A stretch of DNA of 64,000 nt from Mycobacterium sp. ENV421 (GTDB taxonomy: Bacteria > Actinomycetota > Actinomycetes > Mycobacteriales > Mycobacteriaceae), in contig NZ_PDHO01000003.1 in NCBI RefSeq assembly GCF_002887815.1, forward strand, positions 1 through 64,000, given 5' to 3'. Under the pieces are notes generated by a model. That model did no database searches, was not told the DNA's origin, and saw nothing but the letters and a program-made list of their open reading frames with translations. Both the position numbers and the translations under genes were made by a program. Shown piece by piece: positions 51,801-61,335 of the stretch; within the stretch, counting starts at the first letter, position 1; the number at the start of each line of letters is the position of its first letter.

Positions 51801-52372
51801 TTGTTGACCACCGGGGCCCAGGCCGGCGGGCCGAACACGTTGCGGTTGTTCAGGATTGCCATGAACACCGACGACAGCCCGTAGAAGATGACCTGCGGCA
51901 GCAGCAGATACGCGAACGCGGTGGTCAGCGGCTGGTTGACCTGCGGGTCCTGGCCGAGCATGAGCCGCACGAGCAGCGGCCCCGCCGCCACCGACAGGAT
52001 GGTGGCGACCAGCAGCAGGGTGGTGGCCAGCGTGACCAGCCGGCGTACGAACGCCTCGCCGCCGTCGGCGTCGTCGCGCTCGGCGCGGGCCAGCACCGGG
52101 ACGAAGATCGCGGTGAAGGTGGCCTCCAGCACCAGCGCCGCGATCAGGTTCGGCAACTGGTTGGCGACGGTGAACGCACTGGACAGTGCCGCACCGAGGA
52201 TCGCGGCCAGCAGCACGATGCGGATGAACCCGGTGATGCGGCTGACCAGGGTGGCCAGCGCCATGCCCCAGGAGCGTGACACCACCGCGGCGTCGGACAG
52301 TTCGGCGCGCACCGCGCGGGTGCGGGGACCGGGCCGGACGTAGGCGACCGGCCTGCGGTTGGGCGGCGTCAT
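48845..52372 (-). CDS. mviN: MurJ-type lipid II flippase fused to a pseudokinase (MviN)
   Basis: An 1175-residue fusion. Residues about 30-560 form a MurJ/MviN flippase with some 14 membrane segments (VSRSWGMALATLVSRITGFIR at the start) that exports lipid II. Residues about 690-900 are a kinase-like domain that lacks the VAxK lysine (reads QVALTFVD) and the HRD and DFG motifs, so it is inactive. A further membrane segment at about 990 leads to a beta-rich C-terminal domain outside. In M. tuberculosis phosphorylation of the pseudokinase by PknB recruits FhaA. The start overlaps the DUF6049 gene. Confidence 0.94.
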   Translation of the reverse strand: MTPPNRRPVAYVRPGPRTRAVRAELSDAAVVSRSWGMALATLVSRITGFIRIVLLAAILGAALSSAFTVANQLPNLIAALVLEATFTAIFVPVLARAERDDADGGEAFVRRLVTLATTLLLVATILSVAAGPLLVRLMLGQDPQVNQPLTTAFAYLLLPQVIFYGLSSVFMAILNNRNVFGPPAWAPVVNNVVAIATLGLYLIVPGQLSVDPVQMGNAKLLVLGIGTTLGVVAQTVVLLVAIRAERISLRPLWGVDDRLKRFGAMAGAMVLYVLISQIGLVVVNQIASTAAASGPAIYNYTWLVLMLPFGIIGVTVLTVVMPRLSRNAAADDTPAVLADLSLATRLTMVTLIPIVAFMTVGGPAMGSALFAYGKFGEVDANYLGVAISLSAFTLIPYALVLLQLRVFYAREQPWTPILIIVTITVVKIAASLVAPHLTGDKELVAGYLGLANGLGFLAGAILGYVLLERALKPPRGTLLDLDVVRTILVTTAASLLAGLIAYVIDRLLGLKVLTEHGGGAGSLLRLLVLGVIMLPILAAVMLAARVPDAVAAWGAVKRRISRTPPQTVTSLAALDRPQVPRQFPYPEHSNSYGATGSTGKGPEVNDQPSGNPPAEPIGDATTKIPRQAADDFQPDVAPDMHVGTVPPTVPPKQPNADFAGDPTREPLGFESPREPAMESSAAADEDTNLIPGASIAGGRYRLLVSHGGPPGLQFWQALDTALDRQVALTFVDPERTMSDEQVQEILSRTLKLSQIERPGIARVLDVANTGAGGLVVSEWIRGGSLKEVADTSPSPIGGARAVQSLAAAADAAHGAGVALSIDHPSRVRVSIEGDVALAFPATMPGATPEDDIRGIGAALYALLVDRWPLPEKGVPSGLEPAETDPAGEPLEPRAIDGAIPFQISAAAARSVQVGGGIRSAPTLLNLLQQATATADRTDLIEPVDPVGGPAAALPAEPADAEAQARRRRNLLIGVGVGAGILVIALIVLASVLSSIFGDVGGGLKGDQLGLNPSTSQTADNNAAASGSTVKPVKVTVFSPGGGADNPDKADLAVTGGPGTGWPTDTYTDPNPFPNFKNGVGLLLQLPQPTTVGSVSLTVPSTGTQVQIRSASSANPTTLDDTTVLTQPTALQPGANTIQVNATTPTTYLVVWISTMGTTDGKNKTEISGLTVKAAG

Positions 52373-54699
52373 TCGCGGCCTTCGGGCCAGGCCCGGCGCG
52401 GGCGGTCCAGGTCGGCGGGGTCGGGCTGGCCGCGGAAGCGGTGGTAGAGCCGGCGTCCGACGAGCACCGCGAGCACGGTGCCGCCGATCAGCGTGATCGC
52501 GAACAGCACCTTGCCGTAGGCGTTGGAGTGCACCGACAGGCGCACCGGTTCACCGAGCTGCAGCCCGTCCGGGGTGCGCAGTGCGACGTCGACGGCGACT
52601 CGCTGCGTGAAGTGCACCTCGATGGGGACCCGCAGCGGCAGGTAGCCCGGCGGGATCTCCTGCTCGCCGAGGTCGGTGACGGTCATCCCGGGCGGGGCGT
52701 CGACCTGCAGGCGGACCCGGATCGGGACGGCCAGGTCGTTGCGCACCGCCAGCGGCAGCGGGCTGTGCTCGGTCGCCAGCGTGTACGAACCACCCGGGTT
52801 GACGATGGTGACCGCGCCGAACAGGTCGTTGATGGTGGCACCGACGGCACCCAGCCGGCGCCGGGCCAGATCGTTGCGCTCATCGGGCGGCTCGGTCTGG
52901 CTCAGGGCGCGCAGCATGTCCTCGCGGAGCGGAGCGGTGTATTGCGGGCCGGTCAGCCCGGTGCGTGGATCGGTGGTGAGCGCGGCGGTCAACCCCCACA
53001 ACCGGCCGTTCTGTCCGGCGATCGTGGAGATGACATCGTCGTCGAAGCCGCCTCGGGTGTCGCGAGGCAGATCGGCACCGGCATCGGGGCCGGCCTGCGC
53101 CGCCTCCGTGATGACGTCGCCCAGCGGCCGGGCGAACGCCAGTCCCGAGCGGATCGTGGTGGCCAGCGCGGTCAGCATCGACTGCGCGTCACCGGGTTGC
53201 GGGCTCCACTTCAGCGGGGGGAGAAGGATCTGCTGGCGCGGCTCGGCGCTCGGCTGCAGCGCCCGCCACAGCATGGACGCGATGGCGTCCTGCCGCCGCG
53301 CGACCATCGAGTCGTGGTCGAGCGGAACGTCCAGCGACGAATCAACATAGGTGGGCAGATCGGGGTCGGTACCGACTCCGGCCAAGGCGGCGCCGACGGC
53401 GGGGTCGAACGGTGCCATCACCACTTGCGGCGACACCCGGCGCGGGGTCACGTCGGCGGTCATCGGCTCCCCGGTCGCGGAGTCCTGGGCGGAGCAGTTG
53501 GCGGCCGCGATCGCGACCGTCGAACCTTGGCTGCCCAGCAGGTCGACGGCGGCGGGCGTCAGCGGCCCGTCACCGAGGACCGTCGCGCCGCGCAACGAGG
53601 CGATGCCCAGGATCTGATCGATGATGTCGCTCCCGCTGATGGTTGCCGCGGCGTCGAGCCCGGCGTCCCCGACCCGTTGCAGTGCGCCGAGATCGGCCTG
53701 CGCATAGGGCGTGGCTGTGACGCACATCCGTTTGGCCAGGCCGCGCAACTTGTCCAGCCAGGCCACCGCGGCGGCCTGTCCGGTGCCGGGGTGGGAGGCG
53801 ACGCCGAGCCCGTCGGGGGAATCGGAGACGACGTAGCCGGCTGTCATCGCGTTGACGGTGACCAGCAGATCCGGGTCGATCGCCAGGCACAGCGCCCGCG
53901 CGGTGTCGCCGCCGGGATCAACCGGGGGGCTGGTGGCGAAATCGACCGCCGACAGCAGCGAGTCCAGCCGGCCGCCCGCGGCCAGCGACACGGCCAGGTC
54001 GTCGTTCATCAGCCGCACCGGTGTGGTGCCGCCCGGCACCCCGGGGGCCAGCCTCGGTCTGTCGGCGAGCGGCCAGAGCATGGTCACCGCAACAGGTTTG
54101 GTGGTGTCCGGCGGGACGACGTCGGTCAGGGCATCCGCCGAGGCGCTGGCCGGGTCGGGCGGTACACCCAGGACCGGCAGCAGGAAGCGGGCGTCGTCGA
54201 GGCGGGCGGCGTCGCCGTAGTCCGGGGTGCCGTTGATGTTGACCAGCAGCGGGTAGACCCCGGGCTGTTCGACGCCCAGCGACGGTGCGGTGCGCGAGCG
54301 GAGCGGATAGCTGAAGCTGAACCCGACCGCCTGCCCACGCTGCATTTCGGGCGAGATCGCGGTGAATTCGCCGACCGGCTGGAACTGGTCGTTGGCGCCG
54401 TCGAGATTGGTGCGCAGCCCGGCCGACGAGGTCACCGCGGCAGCGTGTTCGAGGCGGGCGACGACGTCACGTACCGGACGGTCGCCGACGTTGGTGACGG
54501 TGCCGGTGACGGTGACGGTCGGTTCGCTGGTGGTGGTGATCAGATCCGGGGTGACGCTGTCCACCCGCACTTGCAGGAAGGGCGCCGACCCGGGCTCGCC
54601 GGCGGCGGCCGGCGCGGTCGTTGGCATCGCGAGCAAGGCAAGGAAACCGAGGACCAGCACGATCCGGGGCAGCCTGCCGACCCGCCTCGGCATGGTCAC
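52369..54699 (-). CDS. DUF6049 family secreted membrane protein
   Basis: A 776-residue protein equivalent to Rv3909. It has a signal peptide (about 1-33), a large extracytoplasmic part with Ig-like blocks ([33 protein letters not shown]), and one C-terminal membrane segment (about 735-757) with a short basic tail. Function unknown; it is always next to murJ in actinobacteria, so a role in wall assembly is likely. The GTG start overlaps the mutT4 stop and the stop overlaps the murJ start. Confidence 0.87.
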   Translation of the reverse strand: MTMPRRVGRLPRIVLVLGFLALLAMPTTAPAAAGEPGSAPFLQVRVDSVTPDLITTTSEPTVTVTGTVTNVGDRPVRDVVARLEHAAAVTSSAGLRTNLDGANDQFQPVGEFTAISPEMQRGQAVGFSFSYPLRSRTAPSLGVEQPGVYPLLVNINGTPDYGDAARLDDARFLLPVLGVPPDPASASADALTDVVPPDTTKPVAVTMLWPLADRPRLAPGVPGGTTPVRLMNDDLAVSLAAGGRLDSLLSAVDFATSPPVDPGGDTARALCLAIDPDLLVTVNAMTAGYVVSDSPDGLGVASHPGTGQAAAVAWLDKLRGLAKRMCVTATPYAQADLGALQRVGDAGLDAAATISGSDIIDQILGIASLRGATVLGDGPLTPAAVDLLGSQGSTVAIAAANCSAQDSATGEPMTADVTPRRVSPQVVMAPFDPAVGAALAGVGTDPDLPTYVDSSLDVPLDHDSMVARRQDAIASMLWRALQPSAEPRQQILLPPLKWSPQPGDAQSMLTALATTIRSGLAFARPLGDVITEAAQAGPDAGADLPRDTRGGFDDDVISTIAGQNGRLWGLTAALTTDPRTGLTGPQYTAPLREDMLRALSQTEPPDERNDLARRRLGAVGATINDLFGAVTIVNPGGSYTLATEHSPLPLAVRNDLAVPIRVRLQVDAPPGMTVTDLGEQEIPPGYLPLRVPIEVHFTQRVAVDVALRTPDGLQLGEPVRLSVHSNAYGKVLFAITLIGGTVLAVLVGRRLYHRFRGQPDPADLDRPRRAWPEGRE

Positions 54700-55490
54700 G
54701 TTCCCGGTCCGCAGCCGTTCGTCCGCGGGCCGGATTGACGCGGTCCTGAATCGTCCGAGCGACGGTTGCGGGTGTGGGAATGCGTCTGGGGCCGCCGGCG
54801 AGGGGTGGTGCGCGGCAGCGGCGGCAGCGCGGCGACGCCGTCGGACTGCAGGAGTTGGATCAGTTCGCCGGCGACCTCGGCCAGGCGACGTTCGTCGGCG
54901 TAGGCCAGCCGTTTGGGGAGTTCACCGACCGGGACCCAGGCCACCTCGGTGACCTCGACGTCCTCGTCGCACAGTTCACCGCCGGAGAACTGCAGGAGGT
55001 AGTGGTGCACCGTCTTGTGCACGCGCCGGCCTTCGGTGACGAACCAATAGTCGATGCTGCCGAGCGCGGCCAGGACCTGCCCGCGGATACCGGTCTCCTC
55101 GGCGACCTCGCGGATCGCGGTCTCCTCGGCGGTTTCACCCTGTTCGATGTGGCCCTTCGGCAGTGACCACAGCATCCGCCCGCGCCGGTCGACCCGCCCG
55201 ATGAGGGCGGCCACCTGAGCTTCGGGAGGCCCGTCGATGCCGTCGATGACCAGTCCGCCCGCGGACGTTTCGTGGACGGTGCGCAGTCGCGCCGGCGCCC
55301 GGCGGGGGCGGCCGGGTTTGCCCGGCCGGGGCTGACCGTTACTGCCGTTGACGGCGGGGGATCCGGTGGCGGTGTCCGAGCTTTCGGCGGCGCCGGCGTC
55401 CGCCGGGGTGGGATTTGCCGGACCGGCCGCGCGACGGCCGCGGCGACGCCCTCGGCGCCGTCGTGGTTTGGCCTGTTCGCCGTCCGACAC
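54696..55490 (-). CDS. mutT4: NUDIX hydrolase MutT4
   Basis: A 264-residue protein with a disordered basic N-terminus ([20 protein letters not shown]) and a NUDIX domain whose box is complete: [23 protein letters not shown]. It hydrolyses a nucleoside diphosphate-linked substrate; the M. tuberculosis orthologue is Rv3908. The start is GTG at 55490. TACTAT on the minus strand (55498-55503) lies seven bases before it, so the mRNA is leaderless by prediction; a longer frame was rejected. Confidence 0.92.
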   Translation of the reverse strand: MSDGEQAKPRRRRGRRRGRRAAGPANPTPADAGAAESSDTATGSPAVNGSNGQPRPGKPGRPRRAPARLRTVHETSAGGLVIDGIDGPPEAQVAALIGRVDRRGRMLWSLPKGHIEQGETAEETAIREVAEETGIRGQVLAALGSIDYWFVTEGRRVHKTVHHYLLQFSGGELCDEDVEVTEVAWVPVGELPKRLAYADERRLAEVAGELIQLLQSDGVAALPPLPRTTPRRRPQTHSHTRNRRSDDSGPRQSGPRTNGCGPGT

Positions 55491-55497
55491 CCAAGCG

Positions 55498-55553
55498 ATA
55501 GTAGCTGGCACGGGATGGTGTCCCGACCGCACTCGCCGGTACACGACTACGCT
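55498..55553. promoter_or_regulatory. Divergent leaderless promoters of mutT4 and pcnA
   Basis: In the 71-base gap, TACTAT (minus strand, 55503-55498) is seven bases from the mutT4 GTG and TACGCT (plus strand, 55548-55553) is eight bases from the pcnA GTG. Both fit TANNNT -10 elements with transcription starting at the start codon. No Shine-Dalgarno is seen for either gene. Confidence 0.65.
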
Positions 55554-55561
55554 TCTGCCAC

Positions 55562-57022
55562 GTGTCCGAAGCCATCCACGACGTCGAACTGCTCGCCCGG
55601 GCCCTCGTCGCACTCAATCGACAGGGTGCGTTGTTGCGTGAAGTCGGTGCCCTGTTCGACGCGGCCGGCCACGAGCTCTACCTCGTCGGGGGCAGTGTGC
55701 GCGACGCCGTCCTCGGCCGGCTGAACCCGGACCTCGACTTCACCACCGACGCGCGGCCCGAGGTGGTCCAGCGGATCGTGCGGCCGTGGGCCGATGCGCT
55801 GTGGGATACCGGCATCGAGTTCGGCACAGTCGGTGTCGGCAAGTACGGCGAGCGGCTGGAGATCACCACCTTCCGCGCGGACAGCTACGACCAGGTGTCC
55901 CGCAATCCCCAGGTCCGCTACGGCGACCGGCTCGAGGACGATCTGGTACGCCGCGACTTCACGGTCAACGCGATGGCGGTGCGCATCACCGCGGACGGTC
56001 CGGGCGACTTCATCGATCCGCTGGGCGGCCTGAGCGCGTTGCGGCAGCGGATCCTGGACACCCCGGCGGCGCCCGAGGTGTCGTTCGGCGATGACCCGCT
56101 GCGCATGCTGCGGGCGGCGCGCTTCGTCTCCCAGCTGCGGTTCGGCGTCTCCGATCGGGTGCGTCGCGCGATCGTGGAGATGGCGCCACAGCTCGGGCGA
56201 ATCACGGTCGAGCGGGTGGCCGTCGAGCTGGACAAGATGCTGCTGGGTGAGGATCCGGTCGCAGGCATCGATCTGATGGTCCACACCGGGATGGGCGAGG
56301 TGGTGCTGCCCGAGATCGGCGGCATGCAGATGGCCATCGACGAGCACCATCAGCACAAGGACGTCTATCAGCATTCGCTGACCGTGCTGCGCCAGGCGAT
56401 GGAACTCGAGGAACCGGGCGAGCGCGACCTCGTGTTGCGCTGGGCGGCGTTGCTGCACGACATCGGCAAGCCGGCCACCCGGCGTCACGAATCCGATGGG
56501 GGAGTGAGCTTCCACCACCACGAGGTGGTCGGGGCCAAGATGGTCCGCAAGCGGATGCGGGCGCTCAAGTACTCCAAGCAGATGGTCGACGACGTGTCGC
56601 AGCTGGTGTATCTGCATCTGCGGTTCCACGGCTACGGCGACGGCAAGTGGACGGATTCGGCGGTACGCCGCTATGTCGCCGACGCCGGCCCGCTGCTGCC
56701 CCGGCTGCACAAGCTGGTCCGCGCCGACTGCACCACCCGCAACAAGCGGCGTGCGGCGCGGCTGCAGGCCAACTACGACGAGCTCGAGGCGCGGATCGCG
56801 GAGCTGGCCGCCAAGGAGGATCTGCAGCGGGTGCGTCCGGACCTGGACGGCAACGAGATCATGCGGTTGCTCGGCATTCCGCCCGGCCCACTGGTGGGGC
56901 AGGCCTGGTCGTTCCTCAAGGAGCTGCGCCTGGACCGCGGCCCGCTCGAGCACGACGAGGCCGTCGCCGAACTGCTGGCGTGGTGGACCGAACGGAACGC
57001 GAAGGACCAGCCCGGCGTCTGA
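55562..57022 (+). CDS. pcnA: CCA-adding tRNA nucleotidyltransferase / poly(A) polymerase family protein PcnA
   Basis: A 486-residue class II nucleotidyltransferase. The head has [13 protein letters not shown] and DLDFTTD with the catalytic aspartates; the neck has [10 protein letters not shown] and the tail includes an HD domain ([11 protein letters not shown]). It completes tRNA 3' CCA ends, which is needed here because none of the three tRNAs in the window encodes CCA. It starts with GTG, probably leaderless. The Asp-rich protein gene follows after seven bases. Confidence 0.94.
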   Translation: MSEAIHDVELLARALVALNRQGALLREVGALFDAAGHELYLVGGSVRDAVLGRLNPDLDFTTDARPEVVQRIVRPWADALWDTGIEFGTVGVGKYGERLEITTFRADSYDQVSRNPQVRYGDRLEDDLVRRDFTVNAMAVRITADGPGDFIDPLGGLSALRQRILDTPAAPEVSFGDDPLRMLRAARFVSQLRFGVSDRVRRAIVEMAPQLGRITVERVAVELDKMLLGEDPVAGIDLMVHTGMGEVVLPEIGGMQMAIDEHHQHKDVYQHSLTVLRQAMELEEPGERDLVLRWAALLHDIGKPATRRHESDGGVSFHHHEVVGAKMVRKRMRALKYSKQMVDDVSQLVYLHLRFHGYGDGKWTDSAVRRYVADAGPLLPRLHKLVRADCTTRNKRRAARLQANYDELEARIAELAAKEDLQRVRPDLDGNEIMRLLGIPPGPLVGQAWSFLKELRLDRGPLEHDEAVAELLAWWTERNAKDQPGV

Positions 57023-57029
57023 GGTAGGT

Positions 57030-57542
57030 ATGGACTACTGCCTGGGACACGGGGACGGCACGGCGGCGATGTTCAGCGGTCACCCCGGGGTGGACGTCGA
57101 CGGTGATGGCGAGCTCGATGGGGTGCGCCTGGACCTCGACGGCGACGGCGCCTTCGACGATGCGCTGGCCGACTTCGACGACGACGGGCTGGCCGACCAC
57201 GCCGCCTTCAACCTCGATGACGGATCCGCGGAGCGCGTCTTCACCGACGACGGGTCGGGGACGTGGGCGATGACGCCGGCCGGCCCGGTCGGCCCGCTGC
57301 GCTGGTTCGGTCTCGACGGCGTCGAGCACACGGCGGACGGGCCGATCGATTTCGACGGTGACGGACGGCCGGACCGGATGCTGGACGTCGACCGCGACGG
57401 GCTGGCCGATCGGGTGCTGCGCAGCGGGCCCGACGGCGGGTTCGACACCGGTTACGTCGACACCGACGGGGACGGCCGCTGGGACGTCACGGTCGTCGAC
57501 TCCGACGGCGACGGATTCTCCGACGACGCCAGCCCGGTGTAG
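57030..57542 (+). CDS. Asp/Gly-rich repeat protein (Rv3906c-type)
   Basis: A 170-residue acidic protein built from short DxDGDGxxD-like units (VDVDGDGELDGVRLDLDGDG, DFDGDGRPDRMLDVDRDG, DTDGDGRWDVTVVDSDGDG), the pattern of EF-hand-like or dockerin-like calcium loops. No signal peptide or membrane segment. Function unknown; it occupies the place of Rv3906c next to pcnA. Its last 91 bases overlap the convergent GGDEF-EAL gene in antisense. Confidence 0.82.
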   Translation: MDYCLGHGDGTAAMFSGHPGVDVDGDGELDGVRLDLDGDGAFDDALADFDDDGLADHAAFNLDDGSAERVFTDDGSGTWAMTPAGPVGPLRWFGLDGVEHTADGPIDFDGDGRPDRMLDVDRDGLADRVLRSGPDGGFDTGYVDTDGDGRWDVTVVDSDGDGFSDDASPV

Positions 57543-59920
57543 CCGCCGTCCGACGGCACCGGGCACACCCCGCCCGATTCGAGCAGCGCGCGGGCCGCGT
57601 CCCACGGCACGGGGTGGTGATAGAGGAAGCCCTGCCCCTTGTCGGCGCCGAGATCCAGCAGGGTGTCGCGTTCGGCGATGGTCTCGATGCCTTCCACCAC
57701 CAGGTCCAGCGACAGCGCGCTGGCCAGGGCGACCACCGACTGCACGACGGCGCGCTGCTTGTCGTCGCCCTCGTCGAGGGCGGCGGCGAACGAGCGGTCG
57801 AGCTTGATCTGGTCGACGGGCAGCGTGCGCAGCTGGGTCAGCGACGAATAGCCCGTGCCGAAATCGTCGAGGGAGACGCTGACACCGGCCTCGCGCAGCC
57901 GCGCCAGTGTCGGGTGGGCCACCCGCAGGTCGACCAGTGCGTGTTCGGTGAGTTCGATCATCAGGGCCTCGGGCGGCAACCCGGCCGCGGCCAGCATCTG
58001 CAGCACCTCTTCGGCGAAGCCGGCTTCCCGCACCTGGCGGGGCGACACATTGACCGACATCGTCAGGTCGTGCGCCAGCCCGTCGGCGCGCCACTGCGCA
58101 AGGGTCCGGATGGTCTCGCGCAGCACCCACCGGCCGATGTCGACGATCATCCCGTTGTCCTCGGCCAGCGGGATGAACGCACCGGGATACAGGACGGGCA
58201 GCCCCGGGCGGTGCCACTGCAGCAGCATCTCGAAGCCGGTGATCACTCCGGTGTCGAGCACGACGATCGGTTGGGCGGAGCACCGCAGCTCGCCACGCTC
58301 CACCGCGTGCCGCAGGGCGGCGTCCAGATCCAGACGCTGCGCGACCTCGGCTTCCAGCGTCGAGTCGAACACGTTGATGTGGTGGCCGTCGGTGAGCTTG
58401 GCCCGGTACATCGCCACGTCGGCCTCGCGCATCAGTTCGTGGCCGGAGACGGTGGATTCGTCGGCGAAGGTGATGCCGATGGAGACGTCGACGAACGCCT
58501 CCTTGCCGTCGATGGTGTACGGGACGCTGAGTGCGCTGCGGATCCGTTCGGCCAGTGCGAGGGCCTGGGTGCGGTCCGGCAGCTCCGGGCAGAGCACCAC
58601 GAACTCGTCGCCGCCGAGGCGTGCCACGGTGTCGCTTTCGCGCACGGTGGCCGACAGCCGCCGCGCCGCCGCGATCAGCAGCTGGTCTCCGCCGGCATGC
58701 CCGATCGAGTCGTTGACCATCTTGAAGCGGTCCAGATCGCAGAACAGCAGTGCCAGCGGAGTTCCGCGGCGGCGGGACAGCAGCAGGCTGTTCGACAGCC
58801 GGGTGAGGAGCAGGCTGCGGTTGGCCAGGCCGGTGAGAGCGTCGTGGCTGGCTTGGTAGGACAGCCGCCGCGCGGACGCATCGCGTTCGAGTGACAGCAC
58901 CGCCAGGTCACGGCACCGCACCAGGGCGGTGTGGGCGAGTTCGTCGAGCGCATCGGCGTCGCCGAACACCTGGAGCGTTCCCGATCCGTCGACGTTGTCG
59001 GTGACGACACCGGTCCACGCCGGCGTGCCCGACACGTCGGCGCCCGGCGGGTAGATGACCGTGCGCCTGCCGATCGACAGTCGGACCGCCGGTGCCCCGG
59101 AGACGTCGGCAGCCAGCTGCACGATCTGGCGCAGAACCGATGACACCGGGCCCGCGGTGGCGATCCGTTCCAGGATCTGCGCCTGGCCGCGTTCCAGCGC
59201 GGAAACCCGGTCGAGGCGAAACTCGGTCTGGCGCAACGCTTCGCGCTCGTCTTCGAAAGCCCTTCGGGCGCTTCGGTATTGGCGCACAACGTTGGCCGAC
59301 ACCCACCACAGCAGAATCGCCGCGAGGATCAGAGCGGAGATCAGCATGGCCAGCTCGACCACCCTGCCGCGCAGCAGGTTCCGCTCGGCGAGGCGATCCA
59401 TCCGGTGTTGTTCGAGCTGGTTGTCGGTGGCCAGCTCGTGGGCCCGCTCGGAGAGGGCCTCGGAACGCGGCAGGATGGTGCCGGCCCACCGGTCGCGTTG
59501 CCCGACGGGTAGCAGGCCGGGCGGCGCCTTGGCGACCACCGCGTCGAGGGCGGCCAGTGCCGAGCGGTAGTCGGGGCCGGTGCTGTCGGCGGCGGTCAGG
59601 CCGTTGGTCGCGATCACCCGCAGGCGCTGAGCCAGCATCGCCCTGGCGAGCTGGACGTCACGCCGGGGAACCACGCCGAGCAGATATTGCTGCGCCCGGT
59701 CGATGTAGGTGAGGGAGTCGCGCACGGTGAAAAACGTGTTGGTGGTTGCGGCTTCGCTGCGGGCGCTGTGCTGGCTGTACGCGTTTTGATCGGCCGAGGA
59801 CTGAAAGCCGATCGCGACCAGCGCGATGAGCAGCAGCACCAGCACGGCCGCCACGAGCTGCTGGCCGCGGTTGAGGGTCAGCCGAGGGCCGGGCGGGGTG
59901 AGCCAGCGGTCGGTGATCAC
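57452..59920 (-). CDS. GGDEF-EAL c-di-GMP enzyme with periplasmic sensor
   Basis: An 822-residue dual-domain protein. Two membrane segments (about 22-42 and 193-215) flank a 150-residue outside sensor; a coiled-coil and GAF-like region (about 215-345) leads to GGDEF (about 365-525) with RESD inhibitory site and active RLGGDEF. The EAL domain (about 535-790) keeps the metal and catalytic residues (FEMLL, SVNVSPRQ, IELTEHAL, DDFGTGYSS, IKLDRSF, VEGIET, GQGF). It could both make and degrade c-di-GMP. The start overlaps the lipoprotein stop, so the two are coupled. Confidence 0.92.
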   Translation of the reverse strand: MITDRWLTPPGPRLTLNRGQQLVAAVLVLLLIALVAIGFQSSADQNAYSQHSARSEAATTNTFFTVRDSLTYIDRAQQYLLGVVPRRDVQLARAMLAQRLRVIATNGLTAADSTGPDYRSALAALDAVVAKAPPGLLPVGQRDRWAGTILPRSEALSERAHELATDNQLEQHRMDRLAERNLLRGRVVELAMLISALILAAILLWWVSANVVRQYRSARRAFEDEREALRQTEFRLDRVSALERGQAQILERIATAGPVSSVLRQIVQLAADVSGAPAVRLSIGRRTVIYPPGADVSGTPAWTGVVTDNVDGSGTLQVFGDADALDELAHTALVRCRDLAVLSLERDASARRLSYQASHDALTGLANRSLLLTRLSNSLLLSRRRGTPLALLFCDLDRFKMVNDSIGHAGGDQLLIAAARRLSATVRESDTVARLGGDEFVVLCPELPDRTQALALAERIRSALSVPYTIDGKEAFVDVSIGITFADESTVSGHELMREADVAMYRAKLTDGHHINVFDSTLEAEVAQRLDLDAALRHAVERGELRCSAQPIVVLDTGVITGFEMLLQWHRPGLPVLYPGAFIPLAEDNGMIVDIGRWVLRETIRTLAQWRADGLAHDLTMSVNVSPRQVREAGFAEEVLQMLAAAGLPPEALMIELTEHALVDLRVAHPTLARLREAGVSVSLDDFGTGYSSLTQLRTLPVDQIKLDRSFAAALDEGDDKQRAVVQSVVALASALSLDLVVEGIETIAERDTLLDLGADKGQGFLYHHPVPWDAARALLESGGVCPVPSDGGYTGLASSENPSPSESTTVTSQRPSPSVST

Positions 59921-60492
59921 GAGCCTGCCGGATGCTTCACCGTGATCGACGTCAGGCTCCAGTTCCAGGCTTCGAGCACCGATGACAGCGGGGTGCGGTC
60001 GGGGAACACGATCCGGATGGGCCCGCCCTGGTCGTAGGGAATCGGCGCGCCGTCATGCTGGGTGGCGATCAGAGCCTGCGAGTCGACCATCGGTTTGACG
60101 ACGCTGACGTAGTGGTAGTGGTCGATCGCGTCGGTGTCGATCGTTGCGGTATCGGGGATTCCGGCCAGCGCGAGCACGTCCGCCAGCGGCACACCGCTGT
60201 AGGTCTCGCGCTTGTTGACGAAGGGTTCGTCGATCGAGATGGTCGCGTGGCCCATGGCATTGAGTTGGTCGATGGTCAGCGACAGCGCCGTCGTCCCGCC
60301 GGTCACGGTGAGCACCGGCGCGTTCGGAGCCGGCGGATCGACGGTCCCGATGTCGTAGGGGTTGCGCCCCTGGCCGGACCCCGATTCCGCTGCGGCCGAG
60401 GAGGGGTGGTCGTGGGTGGGACTGCTCGCGCACCCGCCGACCGCAATGCTGACCGTCCCCGCCGCGATGGCGGCCAGGAGGCGGTTGCGCAT
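59917..60492 (-). CDS. SUOX-fold lipoprotein (PruR-like putative pterin-binding sensor)
   Basis: A 191-residue predicted lipoprotein: signal peptide with lipobox VGGC (C21), then a domain of the molybdopterin-oxidoreductase (SUOX-like) fold: LTIDQLNAMG, RETYSGVPLADVLALAG, HYHYVSVVKPMVD, PYDQGGPIRIVFPD and the family end WNWSLTSITV. It is too small to be a complete sulfite oxidase. Fold and coupling to a GGDEF-EAL gene match PruR of Agrobacterium, which binds pterin and controls DcpA. TATCAT on the minus strand eight bases before the ATG suggests a leaderless operon start. Confidence 0.75.
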   Translation of the reverse strand: MRNRLLAAIAAGTVSIAVGGCASSPTHDHPSSAAAESGSGQGRNPYDIGTVDPPAPNAPVLTVTGGTTALSLTIDQLNAMGHATISIDEPFVNKRETYSGVPLADVLALAGIPDTATIDTDAIDHYHYVSVVKPMVDSQALIATQHDGAPIPYDQGGPIRIVFPDRTPLSSVLEAWNWSLTSITVKHPAGS

Positions 60493-60534
60493 GAAGGGCG
60501 ATGATACTGCCCAAAGCAACGATCGGCCGATAGG

Positions 60535-61308
60535 TCAGCGTCCCTGGCCGGGCGGTCCGGCGAAGGCTTGCGCGATGCCGAGCCACCTTGCGGCGTCGGG
60601 TCCTTCGGCGACAACGTCAAGCTCGCCGCTCGGCCTGCGCTGGGTGACCAGATAGCAGAAGTCGAGAGCCGACCCGGTCACGCGTTGGGCCGCGTCCTCG
60701 GGCCCCCACGCCCAGCAGCTGCCGTCGGGCGCCGTCAGCTCGACGCGGAACGGCTCGTCAGGCGGGGTGAGTCCGTGCACGGTGAACGCGAAGTCGCGGG
60801 TGCGCACACCGAGGTGGGCGATCGATTTCAGCCGGGCCGTCGCAGCGACCGCGATACCGAGACCGTCGGCGACGTCCAGTCCGTGCGCCCAGGTTTCCAT
60901 CAGCCGCGCGGTGGCCATCGACGGTGCGCTCATCGGCGGCCCGAACCAGACCAGCTTGCGGCCGTCGGCCACCCCGCGCAGCGCTGCGTGCAGCTGCGTG
61001 CGGGTGTCGCGCCACTGCGTCAGCAGCTGCTCGGGCGGGGTGAGCGCCAGCTCTTCGGCGGCCTTGTCGACGAAGCCCGACGGGTCGGCCTGCGCCGCGG
61101 CGAGCAGTTCACCGAACGCGGGCTCGTCGGTGATCGACAGCAGCGACGCCCGATCCGTCCACAGCAGGTGTGCGATCTGATGGGCGATGGTCCAGCCGGG
61201 CGCCGGTGTGGGCTGCGCCCAGGAGGGTGGATCCAGCGGTGCGACGAGGGCGTCGAGCGCGTCGCTTTCGTCGCGCAGGTCGTCGATGATCGGGTCCGCG
61301 GCTGCCAT
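60535..61308 (-). CDS. TIGR03084 family protein (DinB/maleylpyruvate-isomerase-like)
   Basis: A 257-residue protein of the TIGR03084 group, which has the four-helix metal-binding fold of mycothiol-dependent maleylpyruvate isomerase at its N-terminus ([14 protein letters not shown], then [18 protein letters not shown]) and a smaller C-terminal domain. The conserved histidines (HQIAH, WAHGLD) fit a metal site. The reaction is unknown; Rv0036c is the likely counterpart. TAGGTT on the minus strand six bases before the ATG indicates a leaderless mRNA. Confidence 0.85.
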   Translation of the reverse strand: MAAADPIIDDLRDESDALDALVAPLDPPSWAQPTPAPGWTIAHQIAHLLWTDRASLLSITDEPAFGELLAAAQADPSGFVDKAAEELALTPPEQLLTQWRDTRTQLHAALRGVADGRKLVWFGPPMSAPSMATARLMETWAHGLDVADGLGIAVAATARLKSIAHLGVRTRDFAFTVHGLTPPDEPFRVELTAPDGSCWAWGPEDAAQRVTGSALDFCYLVTQRRPSGELDVVAEGPDAARWLGIAQAFAGPPGQGR

Positions 61309-61335
61309 GGATCGAACCTAGCCCCAGCCCTGACA

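Noticed and set aside
50825..52279. 484-residue plus-strand frame
   Set aside because: Antisense to the MurJ membrane domain; Gln/Arg/His/Asp-rich composition is the usual complement of hydrophobic codons.
52276..54738. 820-residue plus-strand frame
   Set aside because: Antisense shadow of the DUF6049 gene; no domain is visible.
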